From positions 49,765,190 through 49,829,189 of the forward strand of contig CM061244.1 in assembly GCA_030848705.1 (NCBI GenBank): a stretch of DNA of 64,000 nt. Reading direction: 5' to 3'. Below are positions 22,640 to 35,983 of this stretch, one piece after another. Source of the stretch: Heracleum sosnowskyi (Eukaryota; Streptophyta; Magnoliopsida; Apiales; Apiaceae). Under the pieces are notes generated by a model. The model saw only the letters and a program-made list of their open reading frames with translations. It did not search any database and was not told the origin of the DNA. Made by a program: the position numbers and the translations under genes. Every line of letters starts with the position of its first letter. Within the stretch, counting starts at the first letter, position 1.

Positions 22640-25600
22640 TTAATTTAATTTGATTTAAAAAAAAAGATTCAATTTTTTTAATTCTATTATTTTATTCTTT
22701 ACGAAATACCTCTATTGTTCAGGGGCTACTTGATCCAAAATGATATACATATATTATATAAACCTTTGGAACTCTTAAAACTTTCCTATGTTCCTCTTAA
22801 ATTTTTGATCCTCCTTGTTGTAACTGAGATGAACAACCCTATATATATAGGGGATTCAGGGACTTTCTATCTGTGTGATAGAAGTCCGGTGGGACGCCAC
22901 TGGTTGTGTGTTTTTCATGGAAGTACTAAAGGTTGGCCACCTTCTGTACCTTGTTGTTTAAATTGACAAATGCAACTTGATAAAGTTCGATGATCATTTT
23001 GATCTCTTAGTTTGATTCTTTTTACCAGAAATTCTTACTAAACATACTTGTCATATATCCATATCTATTGACCCCTTCCTATCTATTGATTCATTTTGTC
23101 GGAAACTCTTAGATGTATCAGCGATTTGAAGTTGCAAAGGTGAATGGCGATATTCTGAGTGTCAAGTTGTACTTATATTGACGGGAAACTGTTTTGATCA
23201 AATATGGGAAATTGTTTTAAAAGGAGGGATTGTAGGTTGAGTCAGATTGCTCATTAGACTTAGAACACGATGTCAAGGTTTATTATTACCGAGAGTTTGG
23301 TATGGATAAGGAGAAGGTAACAAGGATATACGAATACTAATCATGTTGAAGTAAGAAATAAAATGATTGATCACAAACAGAAGAAGCTAGAAAAAGGGAA
23401 GCCAGAGACACCGGAAGGAAACCAACAAATAGAGAACTTTTAGAACCATTTCAATTTAAGGCCTGAGTTTCAGTCAAATAGGAATGTTGGATTTGGAAGA
23501 CCAGAAACTGGAAGTGATGGGCAAGGGAACCGTCCACAAGATTTGGATCAACAAAGACCTCTGAGACCTCCGATACCAGAATGTAGAACTTGTGGAAAGA
23601 AGCAACTGGGATTTTCTAATAAGATCAATATGGTACGTTACAAGTGTACTCAGAGAGGACACTACGCCAATAAGAGCCATAAACTGAAGGCAAGAGTTAC
23701 CTGTAACAAATGTGGAGAGGTGTGACGTTTCTTAAGAGATTGCAATCGTTAAGTCCAGTAAGCAATATGTTAAGGATGAATGGACCACCATTTACTAAGA
23801 AACCAAGGACAAGAACCCTTAATATGACCATGAGCGATGTAGTGAAAATAAGGATGTAGTTACAGATACGTTTCACATAGATTACGGAAATGCCAAAGTG
23901 TTAATTGATTCTGGAGCAACTAGATCTTTTATATCTGAAAGATTCCTTGATAAATTGCAATGTGAGATACAAAAATTGAAAAAGACGTTAGTAATAGAAG
24001 TGGCTAACCAGGATAGAGTTCCCTTAGACCAATTGTGTCCTAACTGTAAAATAGAGATCGGTGGATATATTTTTCATGCGGATTTGATACCGTTCAAAAT
24101 GGGAGAATTCGATGTTATCCTAGGAATGGATTGGTTAGTAGATTGCGATGCGCAGATTGAATACAGGAAAAAGCAAGTAAGATTACGTGTGGATGAAGAT
24201 CAAGAAGTGGTGTTTCAAGGTCAAAGACAAACTAGGAAGTTCTTAAAGTTTATGCAAACGACACGACTACTTCGACAAGGTTGTGAAGCTTATTTGGCTC
24301 ATGTTGTGGATGTGGAGAAGCAAGTATTAAAGATGGAGGAGATACCAGTTGTAAATGAGTTCCCTGAAGTTTTTCTTGACGAACTACCCTGATTACCTCC
24401 AGATCGAGAAGTAGAATTTACAATTGATTTGGCACCTGGAACGGAACCAGTATCAAAGGCACCTTACAGAATGGCACCGACAAAGATGAAGGAATTAGCT
24501 ATGCAGCTAAAAGATCTTTTGGATAAAGGAGTTATAAGGCCTAGTATATCGCAGTGGGGAGCACCCGTATTATTTGTCAAGAAGAAAGACGGGAGTATGA
24601 GATTGTGTATAGATTATCGAGAACTCAACCAGTTGACTATAAAGAATAAGTACCCATCACCACAAATCGATGATTTATTTGATCAACTCAAAGGAGCAGC
24701 CTATTTCTCAAATATTGATTTAAGATCTGGATACCATCAATTGAAAATCAAGCCTGAAGACGTTGCGAAGACTGCTTTTCGCACGAGACATGGACATTAC
24801 GAATTTTTAGTGATGCCATTTGGATTAACTAACGCCCCAGCTGTGTTTATGGATTTGATGAATCGTGTTTTTCGAACGTATTTGGATAAGTTTGTGATTG
24901 TATTTATTGATGACATCTTGATATATTCAAAGTCTTCGGAAGATCATGCTGAGCATCTAAGGATTGCATTGGAAATCTTGAGGAAGGAAAAGTTATATGC
25001 AAAGTTTTCGAAGTGTGAATTCTGGTTGGAAGAAGTACAATTTCTTGGACACGTCATTAGTTGAGAAGGAGTGAGAGTGGACCCTGCCAAGGTCGAAGCT
25101 GTAGTTAATTGGGAAAGACCGAGGACCCCTACTGAAGTGAGAAGTTTTCTCGGATTAGCTGGATATTACCGAAGATTTGTTCAAGATTTTTCAAAGATAG
25201 ATACACCGTTAACTGCACTGACTCGGAAGAATGAGAAGTTTGTTTGGACTGAGAAATGTGAAGAAAGTTTCCAAGAGCTGAAAGGAAGATTAGTGACAAC
25301 ACCAGTGTTAGTCTTACCAGATGATCAAGGAAATTTTGTTATCTACAGTGATGCTTCACACAAAGGATTGGGATGTGTTTTAATGAAACATGGAAAAGTG
25401 ATCGCGTATGCTTCACGACAACTCAAACCGCACGAACAAAAGTACCCAACTCATGATTTGGAATTAGCATCTATCGTATTCGCGCCGAAGATTTGGAGAC
25501 ATTATCTCTACGGAGAGAAGTGTGAAATCTACACGGATCATAAGAGCTTAAAGTATATATTCACTCAGAAGGAATTGAACATGAGGGAACGGAGGTGGTT

Positions 25601-27224
25601 GGAGCTAATTAAGGACTATGATTGTAGTATTAACTATCACCCGGGAAAAGCGAATGTTGTGGCAGATGTGTTAAGTCGAAAAGAGAGATTGAATTTGTTC
25701 ACAATACCTAAAGAATTGCTTCAAGAATTTGAGAAGTTGAAACTAGAAGTTTATGATTCGGAAGTTACTAACGAAGTTCTCAACGCTATGACGTTTCAAC
25801 CAGAATTGTTGGAAAAGATACGGAGATGTCAGGAGGAGATTATGAATCAAGAGATGAACACATTGACCGGTGAAGAGATCTGCACCCAAAGGGATGACAA
25901 AGGAATTTTGAGATTTTCTACAAGGACATGGATTCCAAATGTGACGGAATTGAAGAATGAAATCTTGCGGGAAGCCCATAGTTCACAGTACTCAATTCAC
26001 CCTGGTAGCACGAAAATGTATCGAGATTTGAAGGAACATTTCTGGTGGCCTGATATGAAAAGAGAAATTATTGAATGGATAAGTAGGTGTTATAATTGTC
26101 AACGAGTCAAAGCCGAACATCAAAAGCCGAGCGGACTATTGCAGCCATTGGATATTCCTGAGTGAAAGTGGGAACATCTTGCCATGGATTTTATTGTTGG
26201 ACTACCAAGGACAAAAGCTAATCATGATGCCATATGGGTAATTATAGACCGTCTGACCAAGTCTGCACATTTTCTCCCAATCAATGAAAGATTTTCACTG
26301 GATAGGTTAGTACAGCTATATCTGAAGGAAGTTGTGACACGCCACGGAGTCCCAGTAACCATTGTGTCGGATCGTGATCCAAGGTTTAACTCCCGATTTG
26401 GGAGACAATTTCAAGAATGTCTGGGTACCAAGCTTAAGATGAGTACAGCATATCATCCACAAACTGATGGCCAGAGTGAACGAACAATTCAAACCATTGA
26501 AGACATGCTTAGAGCTTGTGCACTGAATTTTAAAGGAAGTTGGGATGAGCATTTACCGTTGGTAGAGTTTTCGTACAATAACAGCTATCACGTGAGTATT
26601 GGAATGCCACCGTATGAAGCTTTTTATGGAAGGAAATGTAGATCGCTTGTGTATTGGGAAGAAGTTGGAGAACGAAAAGTTTTGGGACCCGAGCTAGTAC
26701 AACAAACGAAGGAAAAGATTGAAATCATTCAGAAAAGACTAGTTACGGCACAAGATAGACAACGGAAGTACGCTGACCAAGACATGAAGGATCTGAGTTT
26801 TGAAGAAGGAGATCAAGTGTTGCTAAAATTGTCACCATGGAAAGGAGTTACAAGATTTGGCAAGAAAGGGAAACTTAGCCCGAGATATGTAGGACCGTTT
26901 GAGATACTGAGACGAATTGGAAAAGTTGCATATGAGTTAGCGTTACCACCCCACATGGAGCACATTCATAACGTTTTTCATATTTCGATGCTTAAGAGAT
27001 TTAATCCTGATACAAATCACGTGATCGAATATGAACCTATTCAGATTCAACCTGATTTGTCATATGTAGAACAACCTATAGAAATTCAGGATCGTATGGA
27101 TAGGAAACTAAGGAATAAGACTGTTAAGCTAGTTAATGTTTTGTGGAGGAATCCCAAAGTTGAAGAATGGACTTGGGAACTTGAGAGCGAGATGCTTGAA
27201 AAGTATCCACATCTATTTTCATAA
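22640..27224 (+). pseudogene. Tekay-1 gag-pol, inactivated
   Basis: Gag is almost gone: 22640-23390 is non-coding, and only a zinc-knuckle remnant with lost cysteines remains near 23580-23725 in another frame. Pol is recognisable from 23898 in one frame: protease (LIDSGATRSF), reverse transcriptase (FIDDILIYSK near 24905), RNase H (YSDASHKG near 25345), integrase zinc finger (near 25975-26120), integrase core (SDRDPRF near 26370) and a C-terminal chromodomain to 27224. In-frame TGA stops at 24390, 25062 and 26163 break it. The frame is otherwise intact, so decay is mainly by point mutation. It matches Tekay-2 domain by domain. Confidence 0.9.
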
Positions 27225-27251
27225 GGTTAGATTCTGGGGACAGAATCTTTT

Positions 27252-27264
27252 TAAAGGGGGAAGG
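27252..27264 (+). promoter_or_regulatory. Polypurine tract of Tekay-1
   Basis: TAAAGGGGGAAGG just before the right LTR start, after the pol stop. Confidence 0.75.
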
Positions 27265-27265
27265 T

Positions 27266-30200
27266 TACAACGACTCAGAAAAACGCTTGTACAATATTAA
27301 TATTAATAATATTTGAGATCTATGATATGTGAATATTGTGTGAAATGTGGATATTTGAAAATGTGATGATTAGATGTTTACTTGGTGAATGATATGGATT
27401 AAAATATATGTGTATGCTTTTAATTGCATTTTATATGAATTTCTTATTAAAAATTAGTTCTTTTTGACCTTCCGGGAATTTTATAAAATCTTCGAAGATT
27501 CTTTTTATTGTGCAATCTTTTTCACAACCTTTATTTTATATTCTATTATTTTCTAAAATTAGTGGAGGAATTTATTTTTGGCTTTAAGGATTTAAAAACA
27601 ATTTTATGAGTTAAATGTCATTTATGTGATTTAAACTTTGAAAATTCATATAAAATTTATTTTTGATCCCAAAATAATTTTAATAATATGGGGGAGGAGA
27701 TAATTTTATACTCTTTATTTTAAAAATGTGAAAAATCATTTTATCCCATACTTATTTTTGTTTTCAGATTTTACAATGCAATATTTTCTAGTTTATAAAT
27801 CAAAAGAAACAAAATCAAATCAAAACAATTTTATTGTTTTTAATCAAACCCCCAGCTATATATCCCCCGGAACAGGACCCCCCTTTCATTGCATTTTTCT
27901 CTTGGCCGTGCTCTCTTTCTCTCCAAAGAAATCTCTCTCGTTTCTTACCACCACCACTATAATTCTTCAATTTCCATAGCTCTTTTCTTTTGTTCATGGC
28001 TGTCAACGTATGTGTGTGTGATTTTTGTGCGGGTGTGTGTATATGTATGTATCGAAGTGTGTGTGTGTAAGGTCGAGGGTGACATGCAATGGTGAAGAGG
28101 TAGCGTTTGAGTGAATTGGTGGAGGAATAAGGACGGATATTGTGATTGGGGGTGGTGTGCGGTTGTGTGGACCCATTCCGGCCATCACCGTGAACCACCG
28201 CCACCAGCGGTGATCGGAAGTGAGCCGGTGGCCTGGGTTTGAAGTTAAATAGCTCTATCTTGATTTTAATCCATGTCTTTAACTCTGCATGTTAGTTTTT
28301 TTTATGTTATGTGAACAATTTCAGTTTGCATGTGAATTATTTGACCGGAATTGATGTGTAAGTGGAAGATTGTGAATGATTTTGAGTTCTTATGAATTTC
28401 ATGTTAATATTTCAGTGGTTATTGAATATTTAATTGATTTTCAGTTTGGTCTTAGCAGAGAAATCGGTTTTTATAATAATGATAAGTATTAGGGGTCTTT
28501 GTGTTTGGACTTTAATTAAAAAGAGGATGAGAATCATGTTGATTTGTCAAGAAACTGCCCTGTTCTGCTCTGGTAATTCATGACTGCTTGTTCCCTGTTT
28601 TGGACAGTGGGTATACAATGTAAATGTTCTACTCGGAGTCTAGTTTGTCCACGCGAAAACCTTGTGTCATTTAATTTAACGAGTAAAGAGTTATGCATGT
28701 ATATACTCTTTTGTAGAGTCACAAGACGTGGAACATAGAGATAAAGGCAAGGCGAAGGCAGAAATTCAGTGAGTACAGTTTGTTTAAAAAGCTACTTAAG
28801 AATCCAAAGAAGTAGAGCCTAGAAAAAAAGGCAAGACTAAGGTGGAGAACCCCGTGAATGTGATTACTCTTTTTAGCTACTTAAGGCAAGTAATACTGAC
28901 TTGCTTTCGTATTTCAATTCCCTTCTTTCATTTTTGCCATATGAATTGCTATCTTGTTTTATATACCTTTAATTCTGAAAATACATCATGTTCATTGATA
29001 AACCTTATTTCTGTTCATATACCATGTTGTTCCGTATACCATACTTTTTTTAATTCTTTTTCCTTAAACCTTTATACCCTGTCTATATCCATGTATTGAA
29101 ACCTAATGACCTATGATTCTATAATCTGAATTTGATCATCTACTTATGCATTCCTTTTATACATGAAAGTGGATATATCTGAACCCTTATTCTAATACAT
29201 TTCTAGAACATACCCGATGTCACATATTTCTTATATTCCACTAATAGAAACCCAGAATGATTCGATTTAACTTACCTGATTCCCAAAAGACTCTTTCTTA
29301 TACAAACAGTATAGACACAACACCATGTCTTGTGAACCATATCTTGCTTGGACTTTTCTTCAAACTTTACCCTTATCCTTTGATTATACTTACATTTTGA
29401 TGACTTTTGACCTGAGATTCTTTTACATAGATTTGAACTCGTACCTGTGAATCACACACTTACTTGAAATTGAAGATACATGAACTTTCACTTTGACTCT
29501 ATACAAATACTTATCTTTTGATTTAAAAAGGATTTCTTTAATAAGAAAGGTTTTTAAAAGAAAGGAAATTTCAAAGTTTAAATTCATTTAAATTCCGATT
29601 TATGGTTTCCACGAATTCCTAAGATTGGAGGCGTAAGAGGCCGAGTGACGTCGGTCCAACACTTTTAATTATAATACAATGACTAGGGATGGACTAGTCT
29701 AAAGGCCAATGTGTGCCTAATGGGACCCAATAAAAGGACCAGAGGGACTGTGTGTCCGGTATGGGGACTTTTCGTGGTTGATCACCCGTATTGTCCGGTG
29801 CGTTGTGAAAAATCTCCAAAATTACTTATTGCTTTTCTTGAAAACATATATCTTGATAATGAAATCAGTTTACTCTTTTGAAATTGTATATTCATTTCAT
29901 TGTTCTGATAATCCCTTGATATGGATTCTGCTATACCTATGACATACATATTGATATTGGAAACCGTTTCACAGTGGTTAACTGTTTGACTATATTATTA
30001 CTTGCTGAGCATTTGGCTCATTCTATTTCCTATTCTAACCCACAATTAAACGAGAAGATGGTACGCTCGTATCGGACAACTAGGAAGTCTTCGTATAGGG
30101 TTATACTTGAGATGCCAGCCCAGGTAGGTGCTGACCACTTTTAGAAGGGGTTTTGTAATAGGGAACGTAGTGCTTTTGAGACACGGTTGTAATAAATTTT

Positions 30201-30382
30201 GAGATTTTTATTATGTAATAAAATGAAGTAGATAGTTGATGCTTGTTTCATACCATGACATGTCAAAGATCCAGGGTAGAGTTGGGGTCGTGTCTGCATG
30301 TTTATATTATTATTCACGGGTTTATATGTATAGAGGTTGTAGTGACTCCCCAATCATGACCCCAGATTGGGAGGGCGTCACA
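27266..30382 (+). repeat. Tekay-1 second LTR
   Basis: Starts TACAACGACTCAG and ends CGTCACA, about 3117 bp. It is nearly the same as the left LTR apart from scattered changes and loss of about 500 bp between 28672 and 28695, where a short unrelated filler is found. Unlike a normal 3' LTR it is followed by a primer-binding site and leader. Confidence 0.8.
30058..30144 (+). CDS. LTR mini-ORF / predicted start exon (Tekay-1 second LTR)
   Basis: Same 28-codon frame as at 21145, with a few codon changes and an intact ATG. The donor CAG|GTAGGT lies at 30124, again in phase 0 after 22 codons, and the acceptor ends at 30595, again 472 nt. Confidence 0.45.
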   Translation: MVRSYRTTRKSSYRVILEMPAQVGADHF

Positions 30383-31463
30383 GGTTGGTATCAGAGCGGT
30401 CAGTTTTTGGTCACTGAAACAAGCCAGGATTAGGTGTAACAATAAGAAGGGAATACAAGGTGAGAAGTAGGACTTAAGCTTATTAGGTAAGATAGGAGTT
30501 GTAGATGCAAGTTACTTTTTGGATGAGTATTAGTAGAATTAAGATAACCCTTTACCGTTTAAGTATTTTCTTTGTTTATTATTGTGTTGTTACAGATAAA
30601 GGCTGTTTTGAGAGATTACCCTTCATCTGAGATTCCTTTTTCCTAAGCCATATCCGTCAGTATCAGTGTATACACCCGGCCAAGTGGAGATTTACATTAC
30701 CCTTTGGGTAAATTTCTTTTCTGATAGTATAGCTGCAAGTCAAGGCAGAATTATTTCTTACATGACAAATGAAGGGGTTGGAGATGGGTGGAATATTCAA
30801 ATAAATTATAAATTAAATGTGGATGATTGAGTTAGTATTTGAGATATTTTTAAAACAGGGCATAGTCCATTTTACGAATAGGTCATGCCGAATTTTCTGT
30901 AGAAATATTAACTTAAGTTACGCACTTCCATGTTATATAGTATTCCGACATATCGAGCGAGTATACGCTGGAACCATCTAAAGATCGAGTTATGGACGAG
31001 GAAACTAATTCGAAGCTGGAAGAGTCAATCGGAGCGTCAGAGCTACCAGTTCAGAAGACATCACCTGTAAATCTTTATGTACTTTCCCGAATTTCATATG
31101 CGACTTCGGCTACATCGCGAATTCTATAGGAAACACCGTGCAAAGTTCCGTATCAAGTATAGTTAGCATTGAACGAGAGTAGAAGTTCCAAGATAACGTC
31201 TAGAAAGACTTAGATAGATTCTTTGCGATATGATAACGATTTCACCCCCGTGATAGGGACATTCATCTAAAGGAGTGGCCAACGTGTATATTCCTTCTTT
31301 ATACAAGATTGCATAAGTTGATTTACTAGCGGGACATATCTATAAGCTCAGATTGGAAATTAACTCCCCTAAGGACCATCTACATGAGACAAGGCGTGAT
31401 TACCTCCATTTGTTCGATGTAAGGATAAGTCTGTTCACAACTAGTCACTGATTTTATTCAATT
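30383..31463 (+). repeat. Second copy of the Tekay-1 leader, truncated
   Basis: Matches 21470-22640 (less the 90-bp duplication) up to the shared text TCACTGATTTTATTCAATT, then switches to copia sequence. It has its own primer-binding site directly after the LTR. Confidence 0.85.
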
Positions 31464-32237
31464 GATCTTCATTGATCTTCACACAGACACTTATGATCTT
31501 CTGTCTCAGTAAAGTTGAGCAGTTATTCAGTCTCCTGCTTGGTTCCAACATTGCCTCCTCAACTATTCTACTGAAGTCATTATCATGATTGTGCAGTGTG
31601 CTCTCCCTGTAGTCGACCATCAAATCATTAGCCTCTTCCTGACTAAACTCAGTTTCTTCACTCCAAATGTTTCTTGACAAGATGTATTCAGGCAACTTGT
31701 CTTTTCCTTTTCCCAGCCTATTTTGCTCATCTTGCTCTCTCCACTTCTTCTCAAGTGCATTCTTCTTAGGATTTGAAGTTGGCTCTCTTATTATCACAGG
31801 AGTTAATACTGGTCTTTTGGATGGAGTTTTCCCTTGCATTGCCTCCAGTGCTTCTTTAGACATCAGTACTTTTTCTCCAGCCATCTCATACTCAAAAATA
31901 TTTCCAGCTTCTTGTTCCCCATTACTCCCTGAATTCCCTTTTGCTCCCCTTTTCTTCTTTGCAGATAATGACTCCCCCTTAGTTGTAGGCTCCCCCTTAC
32001 TCGTTGATTACTCCTTAGAAACAGGCTCCCCCTGAGTTGTAACAGCTTGCCTTGGGACAGATTCTGATCCTGCCCTTTACTCCCCCTTAGGTAAGTTGGT
32101 TGCATCAATACTGGAAGATAGAACCTGAAAAGCTTCCTGAATACTAAAGAACCAGAGGCCACCATGGTAGACAGGCTGTCAAGCTTAGTTTCCATGGAGA
32201 TACACATGTGCTCTAGGGCTTCCAATCTGAGAGCCGT
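31464..32237 (-). pseudogene. C1 extra 3' ORF, middle part
   Basis: Minus-strand frames 32225-31863 and 31884-31441 continue the copia extra ORF between the two gypsy insertions. The second is a charged, Lys/Glu-rich stretch likely to be helical. The frames differ, so at least one frameshift is present. The first frame is entered from the upstream piece only after a shift. The piece ends at the solo LTR target duplication GCCGT (32233-32237). Confidence 0.6.
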
Positions 32238-35227
32238 TGTAAGACCCCAGATTTTGGGTAGAATTAAAACTTTTATTATATGTTGATGTATATATGAATA
32301 GTGGTAATGATTTTGAGAATCAAGTTATGAAATGAATATGGATTTCAGCTTTCAAGTATTTTGCGAATAGTGAAAATGGACTGATCATTTAGATAAGAAT
32401 AATCTCTCTGGAAAGCAAGAATATAACACCCCAAGGAAGAAAAGTATTTTTATGTCATCCAAATCGATATCTGGCATGCATCCGACAACCCCGTGAACAA
32501 GATAGCGTATGCCCGAGAAAGCACTAGAACATTTTCTAAGTACAAGAAATAAAGAGGAAATAAACCAGGAATATTGGAACTGATATTGATCCAAATGATT
32601 ATGGTGAATAGTAGATTCCTTAAGATGAGAATGGGATCACACCGCACTATATACGAGTCTACAAATGGAATTATAATATAAGATTCTATTTAAGATACGC
32701 AGGACATTCAGAGAAAACATTCAGGACATTCAGAGAAAACATTTCAAGGGAATTATTGAGAAACCACTGAAAACACTTACGAAGCAGAGCAATATCGGAT
32801 CAACAAAATACGAATAAATAAATGCGACGTACAAGTATAGTATGATTTTGTTACAGGAGTAAAAGAGAAGCTAGTTGGTGAAAGAAGGAAACTCAAGAGT
32901 GACAAAGTGAAAGTCAACTAAAAGATGAGGGACTAGGATGCAACATGGCTAAAGTAAAAGCAATCAAGGATAATCCAACAAGTGGATGGCTAAGATGAAC
33001 CCAACACAAAAGTGGAAATCTAATCCAAGGGCTAGCATTTAATCTTGCAAAAAGTAGAGATAAATACATATTAATACATGTATTAAAGTTAGAATAGAAA
33101 AGCAAAAACCACCACCACCACCATGGAAGCTCTCGGCCAAGCATAAAGAAGGAGGGCAAAGTGGAGATTTCTTCCACCAACAATTTCAACCTAGAGCTTA
33201 AAACAAACCTAGTGAGTAGTACAAGGTGAGCCATGAATCTTGTAGCCATTCTTTAAGTATTTCATATTCAAATAAAAGGATGAAGATGATGAATGAATAG
33301 TAACCAAGTTTTTGTTTGGTTTTGATTTTGAAACTATGGCTTCTAAAGGTTATATCAAGCAAGGATCTAAGTTTATATAGGTGTATTGGAAGTGAACAAG
33401 CTTGGAGGAGGTATAAACTTTGAACCCTTGAATGTATTAAGTAATTTTTGAAGCTTAAATGGTGTAAATGCATGTTTATGATCTTACTAGCTATGATTGG
33501 GCTTTGTTATAAGTAATATTGAGTTTTAAGAACGTAAAGGCATTGCTTGGCCTCAGTTCTTGGTTGAATAAGATGTATATGTTGAGTGGAGTGATTGATG
33601 AGCAAATTGAATGGTTTGAATTTTGGGATTATCCGATTTATAGCCGTCGTAATGTCGAAATTTCTAAAACCTTTAAAAACAGAGCTTAACAGTCGGGATA
33701 GGTCTCTGACCTTGAGGATTATATGACTTGTACTTATAGATTTTCGAACGTAGATCGTTTTGGCGCGAAAATCGAAACTATTCGACTTACGGTTTAGGAG
33801 ATATGGCCAAATTAGCAAAAGTCGTTCTAAAACGAGAAGAAAAGTTCGCAACTGAAATTGAGCTCTCTTAACTCGGTTATAGCAGGGGTTAATTTTGATA
33901 ATAAAATATTAGAGACAGTAAGGAAAGAGTGGGAGAAGACCTTGTGTGAAAAATATCGTTTTTCGATTTTATAAAAATGTTCGACGTAAGGTTAAGCGCG
34001 AGAAACCCCTTAAAACAAGTACTTGGACATAACTTTAGAAACACTTTGAGAAACGAATCAAAAACCTTGAAATGGATCATAAGAGGTTGACTCTAGAGCA
34101 TTTATAACCTCAAGTCAGATCAAGGGCAAGTTGGGGTGATGTCCCTTGATAGCAAAACAAGTGCCTAATTATAAGATGTTAGTAGAGATTGCAATGGGTA
34201 TGATCATGTGGTTGCATTGGTGTGGTGTTTAAACTTAAGCGTAATGTTTGCTTGATTCCTAAGCATAAGTTATTGATAAAAGATATCTTTATTGTTGATA
34301 GATCACCGGACCACTGCAAGACACCACCCTCAGACGCAGAGATCAGGCAAGTTTTCAAACCTATACCTTTATAAACTGTTGTGGTGATAAATAAAAGATT
34401 TTGAGATATATATGCTATGTGTTCATGATTTCGAAACGATATTTATGATGCTAAGTAAGAGTTTTTAGTATAAGTTGAACTTATAAGCTATGGTTATGGC
34501 AATATTTATATGCCGATCTGTTAAGAAAAACCCTCAGTAGGGGGTATATACTTCGTATTTATACTACGGACCGGGAATGGTATCAGTTGCTATCTAGGGT
34601 TATATTATTATAATATTATAATTTATTATCCATTCTTTCGTTAAGGAAGTATTTGGAAATGTCTTCTAAATAAATATTCTTTATTAAATATAGTTTTCAT
34701 TAAGTATTTAAAGCCCTACTTCTTAAGGAAGTATTTTGTGAAAACTATTCCTTAACCCTAGATAGCTAATAAAGTTTTATTCAGTCAATTATAAATATAA
34801 TTAGAGAAGGTTCCCAAATCTATTTCCCTTTTAAGTCTATATCCAGGAAGACTTAAATATTCGCTCAAACTACAAAGATGCATGGGACCTTTCTCAAGAT
34901 TTTATGTTCGTTTCAAGTGGACTGCCTGGTCCTAAATCTTTCTGAAACTATTATTTTAACAGCTTTGTATGCTACCATCAAAATGATTTTGATTACTTCC
35001 TCAAGACTCGAGGAGTAAGATCAGTGGAATCAGTTGTATCCATTAACAAGCGTCAGCTTGGGAAATATGGGTGAATTTTCCTTTCCAACCAGATATGACT
35101 ACTTTGTGGAGTTGTATACTTGGGGAAAAAGGGAAAGGAACTTTATGTTTCAGGGTTATGGATTTACTCGAACTTGGAGAATATGTAAGGGACTGAGTAA
35201 CGCCGGTCCCCTAAGGGAATTACAATA

Positions 35228-35345
35228 AGGCCGACGGACTATGAACTGGCCTGTTCTTCCCTTAGTTTATCAGTAAGTGCCCGACCGTAGGATAAGAGGA
35301 GAGTAACAGGCTGACGGACTATGAACGGGTCTGTTCTTCCTACCT
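35228..35345 (+). repeat. GGCCGACGGACT repeats in solo LTR (two units)
   Basis: Two spaced copies of a unit running from GGC(C/T)GACGGACTATGAAC to CTGTTCTTCC. The equivalent place in Tekay-2 has three copies. Confidence 0.75.
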
Positions 35346-35869
35346 ACAACCGATTGGCGGGGAGGTAAGTCGGTGTGAGACTGATTATCTTCCCTTCTAC
35401 GTAGAAAAAGACCAGGGGGATACAGCTTGCGACTGATCATCGTAGGGGTATCCTCGGCGCCCAGAATCTCCATGTACAGTTCATCATCCATGAAAGAGCA
35501 TGTGCTATGCAAGTTTTCAGAAAAAGAAAGTTTACTCAAGTTATTCAGTTTTATGCAAGTTTTCAGAGAAAGAAAGTTTACGCAAGCTTATTCAAGTTTA
35601 TACAAGTATATGAGTTTATCAGAAAGCATACAAAATTACAAAAAGGTATATGATTGTTTTGAAAAAGGTATATGGAATCAGATGAGTTTCGAAAATGGAT
35701 TGGAAATATTTTACATTGTCTTTATTTCCAGATTATGTCATGAAGTAAATGTTTATTGTGAAAGATGATACTTGGATATATATATTGTTTATCAGTTCAG
35801 TATTATTTTGGTGGGCTTCGTTGCTCACCCTTGCTTGTTTTATATATATCACCACAACAGATAAACCAG

Positions 35870-35983
35870 ATGGCTCGTACCGAAACCACCATGCGCAAGA
35901 GGGCGCGGGTACCCAGAGGACTCTCCCCTGACACTATTGCCGCCATAGCTGAGGTAGAACTTACTAGTGATATAGACTGGTAG
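35870..35983 (+). CDS. LTR mini-ORF / predicted start exon (solo LTR)
   Basis: ATG at 35870 opens a 37-codon frame ending DIDW-stop. It aligns with the 35-codon frame in the Tekay-2 LTR. After counting the length change, the indels between them keep the frame, and the LSPDT.AAIAEVE.TSDIDW block is conserved. The donor GAG|GTAG lies at 35954 after 28 codons, phase 0. A CACAACAG acceptor-like site precedes the ATG by 9 bases. The downstream exon is absent because this is a solo LTR. Confidence 0.5.
   Translation: MARTETTMRKRARVPRGLSPDTIAAIAEVELTSDIDW

Larger units (their letters stand above)
17874..31463 (+). mobile_element. Tekay-1: chromovirus with duplicated 5' leader
   Basis: A Ty3/gypsy element of the Tekay/Del type: long LTRs, initiator-Met tRNA primer site, and pol ending in a chromodomain. 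The order is LTR (17874-21469), leader and decayed gag-pol (21470-27265), LTR (27266-30382), then a second copy of the first 1.08 kb of the leader (30383-31463) joined to the interrupted copia ORF. No target duplication is seen, as expected if the right end was lost. The pattern suggests recombination within a tandem array or template switching, followed by truncation. Confidence 0.8.
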
